64,000 nt of DNA from Phycisphaerae bacterium (GTDB lineage Bacteria > Planctomycetota > Phycisphaerae > JAJVII01). The DNA lies in NCBI GenBank assembly GCA_022072085.1, contig JAJVII010000022.1:62001-126000 (forward strand). The letters run 5' to 3'. This document shows positions 1-7,757 of this stretch, one piece after another. Below the pieces are notes generated by a model. The model had not been told where the DNA came from. It was given only the letters and a program-made list of their open reading frames with translations, and searched no databases. The translations under genes and the position numbers were made by a program. The stretch's first letter is position 1. Each line of letters begins with the position of its first letter.

Positions 1-197
1 TGTCTGATGTTGTGTTTGTGACGCACGCGCAGCAGTGAGTCTCCGGTGGTGCGGCGAGGAGCGAACTGCGCTTCAAGCGACCGTGAGTCCAACTGGAGGG
101 CCTGGATTGCTGGCGTCCACGATGCCGTTCGGCCCGAAGGTGAAGGCCAGAATCAGCGGCCTGGCCGGTCGGGGAGCAATCGCCAAGCGTGCCCTCG

Positions 198-389
198 CTA
201 CTCCAGCTTGACCCGCTTGGCGAAGAACACGTTGCGCGGGGCAGGCTGGTAGTGCCCGCCTGGACCTCGCCCCCGGCCATGGCCGTGGCAGTCGCTGACG
301 GTCACGCCGGGGAAGTGCGGCAACGAGTGCAAGGCCATCAGCACCTTATCCAGCATGTGCGGCTGGCTGATCGCTTTGATTTCCTTCAT
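198..389 (-). pseudogene. Truncated P-II-like regulator, last gene of metal-efflux operon
   Basis: The 63-residue product starts MKEIKAISQPHMLDKV and contains FPGVTVSDCHGHGRGRG, which matches the first half of P-II-like (GlnB-fold) proteins often encoded beside heavy-metal RND pumps; family members are about 100-115 residues. The reading frame stops right after RVKLE, where relatives continue into beta-strand 4 and the C-terminal loop, and I could not find the missing half in any frame of the 197 bases beyond. A good ribosome site (GAGAGG) precedes the ATG, and the gene starts 11 bases after the pump gene, so it was an operon member. It is probably a broken gene, although a functional short form cannot be excluded from sequence alone. 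Confidence 0.6.
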
Positions 390-400
390 GGGAATCCTCT

Positions 401-3400
401 CTATGCAGGTTGTTCCTTGCGCCGGTTGACCATCGTGTAGAGCACCGGCAGGATGATGAGCGTCAGAGCGAGTGAACTGACAAGGCCGCCGAAGATCACG
501 GCCACGAGCGGCTTCTGAAGCTCGCTGCCCGAGCCTGTCGCGTAGACCATCGGCAAAAGGCCCAGCAGCGTGGTGGCCGTCGTCATGACCAGCGGGCGGA
601 TTCGCAGATGGCAGGCCCGCTCCGCGGCTTCGCGGACGCTGGCCCCTTCGGCCCGCAACTGATCCATGAAGCTGACCAGAAGCAGTCCGTTCTCCACCGC
701 CACGCCCAGCAAGGCGATGAACCCAATCGAAGCCGATACGCTGAGGTTGATGTCCAGCAGCCAGATCGCCGCTATGCCGCCAACGGCGGCGAAGGGAAGA
801 TTGACGAGGATCAACCCAGCGCTCTTGACGGAATTCAAGGACGCGAACAGCATCAGGAAGATCAGGAAGACGGCTACAGGGACGAGCACCGCCAGTCGTC
901 TCATGGCCCGCTGCTGGTTCTCGAATTGCCCGCCGAGGGCCAGGCGGTATCCCGTCGGCATGTCCCGCTCGACGGCGGCGAGTTTCTCTTTGGCCTCCTT
1001 CACAAAGGAGCCCGCGTCTCGGCCTCGGATGTTGCACTCGACGATTACTCGCCTCACGGCGTCCTCGCGGCTCACCTGGGCGGGCACCTCGACTTGCGCG
1101 ATCTTCGCCAGTTCACCTAACGGCACGTTGTAGCCGGCGGGCGAGGGAATCATCAGCGAACCGAGCCGGTCGGGCGTGTTACGGCTGTCTTCGGGGAACC
1201 GCACCAGGACATCGAAGCGGCGCTGGCCCTCGTACACAGTGGTCGCCACTTTGCCGCCGACAGCCGTCTCGATCAGCGAGTTGATGTCCTCGGCATTGAT
1301 CTTGTGCCGAGCCATCGCTTGGCGGTTCTGCTGGATTTCCAATTGCGACAAGCCCGAAATCTGCTCGATCTTCACATCCTCGGCACCTTCGATGGACGCC
1401 AGGATCGGGGCGACCTTCTCGCCGATCTCCCGCAGGCGGTCCATATCGTCGCCAATGACCTTGATGGCCAGGTCCGACTTGATGCCGCTGATCAGCTCGT
1501 TGACGCGGAGGGCAATCGGCTGCGAGAACGCAGGTCGGAGCCCCGGAATGGCCGCGAGTTCCGAGTTGATCTCGCGAACCAATCTCTCCCTGGTCATCCC
1601 CTTGGACCACAGGCCCTTGGGCTTCAGCATGATGAGAAGGTCGCTTTGCTCCGGGCCCATCGGGTCTTCGGATATCTCCGCCCGACCGGTCTTGGAGACG
1701 ACGGTGATGATCTCCGGGAACTTCGCCAGAAGCCGCTTCTCGAGCTCGGTGCACTGGGCGGCCGAACCTTCCACACTGGCGGTGGGCAGGCGCACCACAT
1801 TGATGGCCAGCGCCCCTTCATCCAGGGCCGGAAGGAATTCTGTCCCGACTCGGCTCAGCAGCGTGAATCCGCCAACCAGCAGGGCCGCCACGACGACCAG
1901 CGAAACCCATCGCCATTTCATCGCGAGCCGCAGCACCGGTGCGTGCAGACGCTGGAAGAGCCTGACCAGCGGATTCTCGCGCTGCACGCCGACCCCGCGT
2001 TTGACGACCAGACTGGCCAGGGCGGGCACCACGGTCAGGGAAGCGGCCAGCGACCCCAGCAGCGCAAAGCACATCGTCAAGGCCAGCGGCTTGAACATCT
2101 TGCCTTCCATCGACTCCAGGGCGAACAGCGGCAGGAAGACGATGATGATGATCAGGATGGAGAACACCACCGGCCGGGCCACTTCGCGCAGCGCCTCGTA
2201 AGCGATCTCGGTCCTGGATAGGGGGCTGCCAGCCTTCTCGCGCATGTGACGGGCGATGTTCTCCGTCACGACGATGCTGGCATCCACGATCATGCCCAGC
2301 GCGATCGCCAGACCGCCCAGGCTCATCAGGTTTGCCGTCACCTCTTGCCAACCCATCAACAGGAAGGCCGCGGCTGCGGTTACTGGAATAGAGACGGCCA
2401 CCGTGAGAGCCGCTCGGAGATCCCACATGATCAGGAACAGGACGACCACCACCAGCAGCACGCCCTGGCCCAGCGCACCAGTCACAGTGGCCACGCACGC
2501 CTGGATCAGGTCGGTGCGGTCGTAGAAGGGGACGATCTTCACGCCCGGCGGCAACGACTTCTGAATCTCAGGAATCGTCGCCTTGACGCGGTCCACGACC
2601 TCCTTGGAGTTGGAGCCCTTGAGCATGATGGCCATGCCAAGGACCGCTTCGCCGCGCCCGTCCTTTGTCACCACGCCATTGCGGGTCTGATGGCCGAGCC
2701 TCACCTCGGCCACGTCCCTGAGGTACACCGGCGAGCCGTCGTCGGCCTTAAGCACAACGTCCTGGATGTCTTCAGTGTCGTGGATCAGGCCCTTGGAGAC
2801 GACATTCATCTGCTCCCAATCCTGGACGAGAAAGCCGCCGCTTGCGTTGGCGTTGTTCTTCTCCAGCGCCTCGAGGATTTCCTGGGCCGTGATCTTGTAC
2901 TTGAGCAGCAGTTCCGGATGGGGCACGACATGGAACTGCTTGACAAACCCGCCGAAGCTGTTGACCTCGTTGACGCCCTCCAGCCGGCGAAGCTGCGGCG
3001 TCACCAGCCAGTTCTGGAGCGTCCGCAGGCCGATCAGGTCGTAGTCGCTCTTGACCATCGCAGCGCCATCTTGCGGACATTTTTCCGCGACCCGCGAGAA
3101 CTGCGATGTGTGATTCGGGCAGTAGTAGCCCGACTCCAGAGAGTACTGGTAGATTTCGCCCAGGCCGGTGGAGATCGGCCCCATCTCCGGCTCTATGCCC
3201 TCCGGCAGCTTCTCCTTGGCCGCCGCGAGGCGTTCAAAGACCACCTGCCGGGTGAAGTAGGTGTCCGCGTCGTCGTCAAAGACGATGATGACCTGGGACA
3301 GGCCCGCCTTGGACGAGCTGCGGACCTGCCTAACCTTCGGCAGGCCGCCCATCTCCATCTCGATGGGAACGGTGATGAGCCGCTCGACCTCGCTGGGGGC

Positions 3401-3577
3401 AAGTCCCGGCGCTTCGGCCAGAATCATTACCTGGACATTGGTCACGTCGGGAAAGGCGTCGATAGGCAGTGCCCGCCAGGCGAAGACGCCTGCGCCCAGC
3501 AGCACCGCCCCGGCCAGAATCATGAGCATCTTCTGTCTGAGCACGAAACGAAGTAAGTGATCAAGCATGTCTCGCAT
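401..3577 (-). CDS. Heavy-metal efflux RND transporter, CusA/CzcA family
   Basis: This 1058-residue protein is the proton-driven inner-membrane pump of a tripartite metal efflux system. It has the usual N-terminal helix (about 13-36), two large periplasmic porter regions and two blocks of transmembrane helices. The TM4 proton-relay region reads GMIVDASIVVTENI (Asp432, Glu439). The first aspartate of the CzcA type (DFG) is replaced by GGL, so it resembles CusA or other HME classes more than the Zn/Co CzcA class; the substrate cannot be fixed. Residues 151-176 (YYCPNH...KCPQDG) look like a heavy-metal-binding zinc-ribbon module inserted in the porter domain. It follows the adaptor gene by 44 bases and is surely cotranscribed with it. 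Confidence 0.93.
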   Translation of the reverse strand: MRDMLDHLLRFVLRQKMLMILAGAVLLGAGVFAWRALPIDAFPDVTNVQVMILAEAPGLAPSEVERLITVPIEMEMGGLPKVRQVRSSSKAGLSQVIIVFDDDADTYFTRQVVFERLAAAKEKLPEGIEPEMGPISTGLGEIYQYSLESGYYCPNHTSQFSRVAEKCPQDGAAMVKSDYDLIGLRTLQNWLVTPQLRRLEGVNEVNSFGGFVKQFHVVPHPELLLKYKITAQEILEALEKNNANASGGFLVQDWEQMNVVSKGLIHDTEDIQDVVLKADDGSPVYLRDVAEVRLGHQTRNGVVTKDGRGEAVLGMAIMLKGSNSKEVVDRVKATIPEIQKSLPPGVKIVPFYDRTDLIQACVATVTGALGQGVLLVVVVLFLIMWDLRAALTVAVSIPVTAAAAFLLMGWQEVTANLMSLGGLAIALGMIVDASIVVTENIARHMREKAGSPLSRTEIAYEALREVARPVVFSILIIIIVFLPLFALESMEGKMFKPLALTMCFALLGSLAASLTVVPALASLVVKRGVGVQRENPLVRLFQRLHAPVLRLAMKWRWVSLVVVAALLVGGFTLLSRVGTEFLPALDEGALAINVVRLPTASVEGSAAQCTELEKRLLAKFPEIITVVSKTGRAEISEDPMGPEQSDLLIMLKPKGLWSKGMTRERLVREINSELAAIPGLRPAFSQPIALRVNELISGIKSDLAIKVIGDDMDRLREIGEKVAPILASIEGAEDVKIEQISGLSQLEIQQNRQAMARHKINAEDINSLIETAVGGKVATTVYEGQRRFDVLVRFPEDSRNTPDRLGSLMIPSPAGYNVPLGELAKIAQVEVPAQVSREDAVRRVIVECNIRGRDAGSFVKEAKEKLAAVERDMPTGYRLALGGQFENQQRAMRRLAVLVPVAVFLIFLMLFASLNSVKSAGLILVNLPFAAVGGIAAIWLLDINLSVSASIGFIALLGVAVENGLLLVSFMDQLRAEGASVREAAERACHLRIRPLVMTTATTLLGLLPMVYATGSGSELQKPLVAVIFGGLVSSLALTLIILPVLYTMVNRRKEQPA

Positions 3578-3621
3578 CTCCTGCCGCGTGGGCCCAATCG
3601 GTTAGTCCATCGCCGTAACGC

Positions 3622-5277
3622 TCAGTCCGCGCAGCCCGCGCCCATCTTTGCCCGCAGGATGTCGCTCTTGAACATGAACCCCCCGCCGGCGACGACTCTG
3701 TCGCCGACCGACAGACCTTGGAGTATCTCCACCATCTCGCCCCGGGGCCGGCCGAGCTCCACGTCCCGGCGCAGCCACAGGTCATCCTTCCAGTGGACGA
3801 AGGCGAAGGTCTGGCCCTCGTCGCTCAGCACGGCCTGCCGAGGGACCATCGCGACCTTCCCGCCGTCGGTCAGCGGTATGTCAACCGCAGCGAACATGCC
3901 CGGCCGCAGTCTGCCGCCCTCGTTCTTCACCTGGACTCGGACTTTGAGGGTCCGGGTGGTCTCGTTGACGGCGCTGTCCAGCAGATCGACGGCACCGGGG
4001 AAGACGTCGGCGAACGCCGTCACCTTGACACTGGCCTGTGGCTTATGGCCCTTGGCCAGGCGCTCGTGCAGCGGCCCCAGGTCGCGTTCATACAGATCGC
4101 ACCAGACCCACACGTTGGACGTGTCGGCGATGGTATAGAGCGTCTGGGAGTTCTCGACGAACCGGCCTTCGGTCACGTTCCGGGCGGTGATGACGCCCGC
4201 GCGCGGGGCCTTCACCGCCAGTTGCGCGAAGGTGCCGTTGTCCTTCATCTGCGGAATGGCCTTGATCGCCTCGTCGTCCAGCCCGAACAGGTGCAGCCTC
4301 TGCTCGGCGGCGTTCAGCCTGGCGTCAGCCAGCCTGGCGGCGCTTTCCGCCTTCAGCCGGTCGAGCCTGATGTTGAGCTGGATTTCCTCAAGCAGGGCCG
4401 TGTAGTCAGCCTGCGCCGTCTGCATCTCTCGCTCGGCTGTCTCCAGTTCGGCCTTGCTGGACGCCTGCTTGGCGACCAGCGACTTCTCACGCTCCAGGAC
4501 GATCTTGGCCTGCTTGAGGCGGGCAACGGCGTTGACGAGCTTCGATTTCCATTCGCCCAGGACCTCGCCGGGGAGCCCATCGGAGTGCTCGTCCCTGGAT
4601 GCCGCCAGCAGCTTCTCGAGCGATGCGGAAATCGCCAGTTGGCGCTGCCTCTCCTGCGCCGCCACTTCCGCCGCGGCAAAGGCCTCCAGGTACGCCGCCT
4701 TGGCCTCGCCGAAGTCGCTGCTGTGGATGATCGCCAGCACATCGCCCTGTCCCACCTGCTGGCCGAGGCGAGCCTTGACGCTGACGACTCTGCCGCCGGC
4801 GGCCGGCAGCACTTCCACCAGGGTCGTCTGGTCGTACTGGACTTCGCCCGTCAAACGCAGCGTTCCGCCCGATTCGCCCTCCCGAACCGCAGCCGTCTTT
4901 GTCAACGCGTCAGTGACCGATGGGGCGACCTTGACGACGCCGAGTTCGTAGCGGCACTCATCGCAGTCAATCGTCCGAATATCGTGCTCGCACCTGGCCT
5001 TCTCAATCTCCTTGGGGTCGAGATTGGCCCCCGCCTTCGCTCCGTGGCCGTGACCGTCATGCTCCCCGTGATCGTGACCGTCGTCCTCCGCGCGCCCGGC
5101 TTCCTTACCATGGTCTGCGTCCTTCTCGCCACAACCGTGATCGGTGCAAGTCCCATGCTGACTGTTCGCAGCGTGATGTCCCCTGTCTACCAGGAACCAT
5201 GCGCCGAATCCGACAGCGCCGGCGAGGATCACGACAGCAGCGATGCCTAGTCCGATACGCTTGCGATTGATGGTCAT
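3622..5277 (-). CDS. Efflux RND periplasmic adaptor, CusB/CzcB (HlyD) family
   Basis: The 551-residue membrane-fusion protein links the RND pump to the outer-membrane channel. An N-terminal anchor or signal helix (about 8-30) is followed by a His/Asp-rich stretch at 34-79, typical of metal binding. Next is a Cys motif (C96, C105, C108) seen in other CzcB-type adaptors. The lipoyl/barrel-sandwich halves flank a long coiled-coil hairpin (roughly 190-320, rich in KQAKIVLEREKSLVAKQ-like heptads). The C-terminal beta-barrel and membrane-proximal domain end near GDRVVAGGGFMFKSDILR. It lies one base after the channel gene and 44 bases before the pump, so all three are one transcript. The length is greater than that of E. 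coli CusB because of the His-rich and Cys-containing N-terminus. Confidence 0.92.
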   Translation of the reverse strand: MTINRKRIGLGIAAVVILAGAVGFGAWFLVDRGHHAANSQHGTCTDHGCGEKDADHGKEAGRAEDDGHDHGEHDGHGHGAKAGANLDPKEIEKARCEHDIRTIDCDECRYELGVVKVAPSVTDALTKTAAVREGESGGTLRLTGEVQYDQTTLVEVLPAAGGRVVSVKARLGQQVGQGDVLAIIHSSDFGEAKAAYLEAFAAAEVAAQERQRQLAISASLEKLLAASRDEHSDGLPGEVLGEWKSKLVNAVARLKQAKIVLEREKSLVAKQASSKAELETAEREMQTAQADYTALLEEIQLNIRLDRLKAESAARLADARLNAAEQRLHLFGLDDEAIKAIPQMKDNGTFAQLAVKAPRAGVITARNVTEGRFVENSQTLYTIADTSNVWVWCDLYERDLGPLHERLAKGHKPQASVKVTAFADVFPGAVDLLDSAVNETTRTLKVRVQVKNEGGRLRPGMFAAVDIPLTDGGKVAMVPRQAVLSDEGQTFAFVHWKDDLWLRRDVELGRPRGEMVEILQGLSVGDRVVAGGGFMFKSDILRAKMGAGCAD

Positions 5278-5278
5278 T

Positions 5279-6691
5279 TCACTTCTCCTGCGACGCTCGT
5301 GTCGTCGCCTCTTGTGTGGTTGCGTTGGTTACCGTTGCGGACTCTACCCTCTGCCCGACCAGCCCTTCGATGTCCGCCACGGCCGACAGATAATCCGCCA
5401 GCGCCTCCAGGTGCTGCACTCGCGCGTCGAAGACCGTGCGCTGGGCATCAAGCACGTCCAGGTAAGCGAACTTGCCCTCGTTGTAACCCGCCGATGCGGC
5501 GTCAAAGGCCTTTTGGGCCTCCGGCACCACTTCCCTGCCGAGGATGGACGAGCGGGCGTGCGCCGACGCCATCGTCTGATAGGCGTCGGCGATCTCCGCC
5601 AGGACTCGCGCCTTGGTCGCTCGTTGCTCCTCCCGGCCCTTGGCTGCGTTGTACCGCGATTCCTTGATGCCGCCCTGATTGCGGTCGAAGATGGGTATCG
5701 GTATGGAGGCCCCCAGCGTGAAGCCTCTGGCCGCGGCTTCGCCGTCGGCCTTCTCTCGCTTGAACCCGCCCCCAATCAGCAGGTCGGGAATCGCCTTCCG
5801 CCGCTCCAGACTCACCACGGCCTCGCGCCGCTGCATCTCCGTGGCCCAGCGGGCTACCTCCGGGTTCTGTTCGACCAGGCCGAACACCTGATCCGCCGTC
5901 GGGATCGGACCACCGGATTCCAGCCGGCCTTCCGCCTTGTCGAACCGCGGCGTGGTGCCTCCCCATGTGGCCGCCAGCCGCTGCCGGGCGGCCAATACCG
6001 CCTGCCGCGCCTGCTCCAGGTCGGCCCGCACCGTGCTTAGTTCCACCTTGGCCTTCATCTCCTCAAGGGGAGAGGCCTTCCCGCTGCGAACACGCTCAGC
6101 AGTGACGTCCAGAAGCCTCCGTGAGATGGCGACGATTTCCTCCGCAAGCGACAGGCGTTGCTGGGCGGCCACCAGCGCTACGAACACCTTGGTCGTGTTC
6201 GAGTAGATGCGGATGCGGCTGGCCTCCCAGTCCCAGCCGCTCATGTCTCGGTCCAGCATGGCGACTTGCTTCTGGCGGGTCAGCTTGTCGCTCAGGAAGA
6301 TGACCTGCCCCAGCGACAAGACCGTCTCGATGACGCGGGGACTAGCCACCGATTCCAGGTCCAAGCCGATTTCGGGATTGGGCGGCAGGCTGGCCCGAAT
6401 CGCGCGCGCCTCGGCCGCCCGGACCTCCCAGGACGCTCCCGCCAAGTCCGGGCTGTGCAGCATCGCCAACGCCAGAGCCTGTCGTAGCGTCAGCGGACCG
6501 TCTGGCTCAACGGCTATCGCCGGCTGCGCGGCAGCGGCCGCCTTTGGGTCTGGCGACGGGCGAAAGGTGGCCAACTCCTTGCCCAGCGGCCGCATCGGCT
6601 GCCAGCCTCTGTCTACAATGTCCGCCGTGCAGCCGGCCAGCAGCAGCACGGCCATGCACGGCAGCGGCCAGCCGGCGATCTTGCCTGTCAT
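5279..6691 (-). CDS. TolC-family outer-membrane efflux lipoprotein (CusC/CzcC-like)
   Basis: This 470-residue protein is the outer-membrane channel of the metal efflux complex. The N-terminus carries a lipobox (VLLLAGC, Cys21), so it should be lipidated. Two tandem OEP repeats follow: LRQALALAMLHSPDLAGASW begins the first, and a second helical hairpin repeat begins near TADQVFGLVEQNPEVARW. The long amphipathic helices are rich in Arg, Ala and Glu, as in TolC/CusC coiled coils. The stop is one base before the adaptor start. The upstream gene on the same strand is a small exported Cys-containing protein; the 120-base gap between them shows no clear terminator, so one operon is likely. Confidence 0.9.
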   Translation of the reverse strand: MTGKIAGWPLPCMAVLLLAGCTADIVDRGWQPMRPLGKELATFRPSPDPKAAAAAQPAIAVEPDGPLTLRQALALAMLHSPDLAGASWEVRAAEARAIRASLPPNPEIGLDLESVASPRVIETVLSLGQVIFLSDKLTRQKQVAMLDRDMSGWDWEASRIRIYSNTTKVFVALVAAQQRLSLAEEIVAISRRLLDVTAERVRSGKASPLEEMKAKVELSTVRADLEQARQAVLAARQRLAATWGGTTPRFDKAEGRLESGGPIPTADQVFGLVEQNPEVARWATEMQRREAVVSLERRKAIPDLLIGGGFKREKADGEAAARGFTLGASIPIPIFDRNQGGIKESRYNAAKGREEQRATKARVLAEIADAYQTMASAHARSSILGREVVPEAQKAFDAASAGYNEGKFAYLDVLDAQRTVFDARVQHLEALADYLSAVADIEGLVGQRVESATVTNATTQEATTRASQEK

Positions 6692-6811
6692 ACGATTTTC
6701 TCCTTGTCAATCGCCCTGCGAATAGGGGTCCGATGGCGGTAACGAGAGCCTGCGCAACAACAAGCGCGCAGCGGATTCGGTTGCACATCCTGGCGGAAGG
6801 GGAGAAGGAGA

Positions 6812-7201
6812 TCAGATCAGAAGGACGGTGCTGCGGAGAATCTCAAAGGTGCTTGCAGGGAGTGGGCTGTAACGTGACGGGCGCGCCAGGTCGGCCATCG
6901 GCTCGGACGCGCCGCTCGTGAAGACCGGCGATGCATGCTGGCTAGCGCGACGTTGCTCGCTCTCTCGCCGCGAAACCACCGATGCCTTGGCAAAGGCCTC
7001 TGCGCAGGGAGAACAGGAACAATCTGAATGGCCGCCTGGAATCTGGCTGGGTTGGCAAGGCACCGTCAAAGGTCGGGCCGCAATGGGCTCTGCGGCCGTT
7101 TCCGCGCCAAGCGCGCACGGCTCGGCCAGCGATGCCGCGGCTGTCGCCACGACCAGCACCATGCGCGCAAGAACTCGGATTATTTCGCGGCCCTGCTTCA
7201 T
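6812..7201 (-). CDS. Small exported Cys-containing protein leading the metal-efflux operon
   Basis: I do not recognise a family. The 129-residue product has a plausible signal peptide (MKQGREIIRVLARMVLVVAT...), then Cys at 29, 49, 61, 63 and 66, including a DCSCSPC cluster that might bind metal, then a Ser/Pro-rich tail. The start was chosen at position 7201 because GGAGTT lies eight bases upstream and a TATAAT box lies about 22 bases upstream; an in-frame ATG at 7252 lacks this support and would precede the promoter. Small secreted proteins are common first genes of cus/czc-type operons, where some bind or sense metal. That role is inferred from position only. Confidence 0.55.
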   Translation of the reverse strand: MKQGREIIRVLARMVLVVATAAASLAEPCALGAETAAEPIAARPLTVPCQPSQIPGGHSDCSCSPCAEAFAKASVVSRRESEQRRASQHASPVFTSGASEPMADLARPSRYSPLPASTFEILRSTVLLI

Positions 7202-7222
7202 TCCATAACTCCGAGTCAAGGC

Positions 7223-7255
7223 ATTATACCGGGCGGACTCTCCTGCCTGCAAGTC
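7223..7255 (-). promoter_or_regulatory. Candidate sigma70-type promoter of the metal-efflux operon
   Basis: On the minus strand a perfect TATAAT (7223-7228) lies 18 bases downstream of TTGCAG, a weak -35. The -10 is about 22 bases before the chosen start of the small Cys-containing protein, leaving a very short leader that still holds GGAGTT. I see no convincing dyad of the MerR (CueR/ZntR) spacer type. Confidence 0.45.
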
Positions 7256-7303
7256 GTCTTACGCTTCCCTTCTTGCGCCTCCGTCCTACCTTGCGATCGA
7301 GGG

Positions 7304-7531
7304 TCAAGCGGCTTCCCGGTAGTAATGGTTCAGGAAGCGCACGTCGATGCCCTCCGCCCCGATTTTCATCAGCCGCCGGCGCTCGTCCGGGTCCAGGACG
7401 ACCCGGTTGCCGGGCAGGCGTTCCTTGAGCAGCTCGACCTGGAGCTTGAGGAACCGGATATGGGCGTCTCTCCTGGTCGCCCACATCTCGTGAAGCAGCA
7501 CCAGCAACGCCGTCAGCCACTTGGGAAGCAT
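7304..7531 (-). pseudogene. Internally deleted integrase/transposase remnant
   Basis: The 75-residue frame reads like the N-terminus of planctomycete integrase-core transposases (RRDAHIRFLKLQVELLK, then GNRVVLDPDERRRLMKIGAE). It jumps at about residue 60 directly to GIDVRFLNHYYREAA and a stop, which resembles the extreme C-terminus of the same family. The whole DDE catalytic core, some 250 residues or more, is missing. The frame is intact and starts with ATG, but it cannot encode an active recombinase. A second C-terminal remnant of the same kind lies at 10123-10176 on the other strand, beyond the neighbouring kelch gene. Family assignment is from memory of these motifs. Confidence 0.55.
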
Positions 7532-7757
7532 CAATCGGCCCTCTGACCAGCCGAACGTAAGTCCAGTAGCGGCAACGGCCCGACATTTTGGACCACCGCC
7601 GCAGCAGCAACACAATCCCCAGTCTCTCGCAGACCCCGCCGCGCCAGCGATAAATCCGAGTCGCTGAAAGTTTCCTTTCACGCCCCCGGTGGTGTGGTTC
7701 TCAAACGGGTTCAGGTTGCCTGGAAGCGGTGTGGACCACACTACTATTGACCGACGC

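Noticed and set aside
1-197. A minus-strand frame beyond the P-II stop reading FTFGPNGIVDASNPGPP
   Set aside because: It is short, lacks a start, and resembles neither the missing P-II half nor a transposase I know, so I list no gene here.
401-3577. Naming the pump CzcA with Zn/Co substrate
   Set aside because: The DFG aspartate of the CzcA class is replaced by GGL, so metal specificity is left open.
7665-7745. Terminator of the kelch gene at TGAAAGTTTCCTTTCA or GTGTGGACCACAC
   Set aside because: Stems are only six base pairs and there is no T-run in the direction of transcription.
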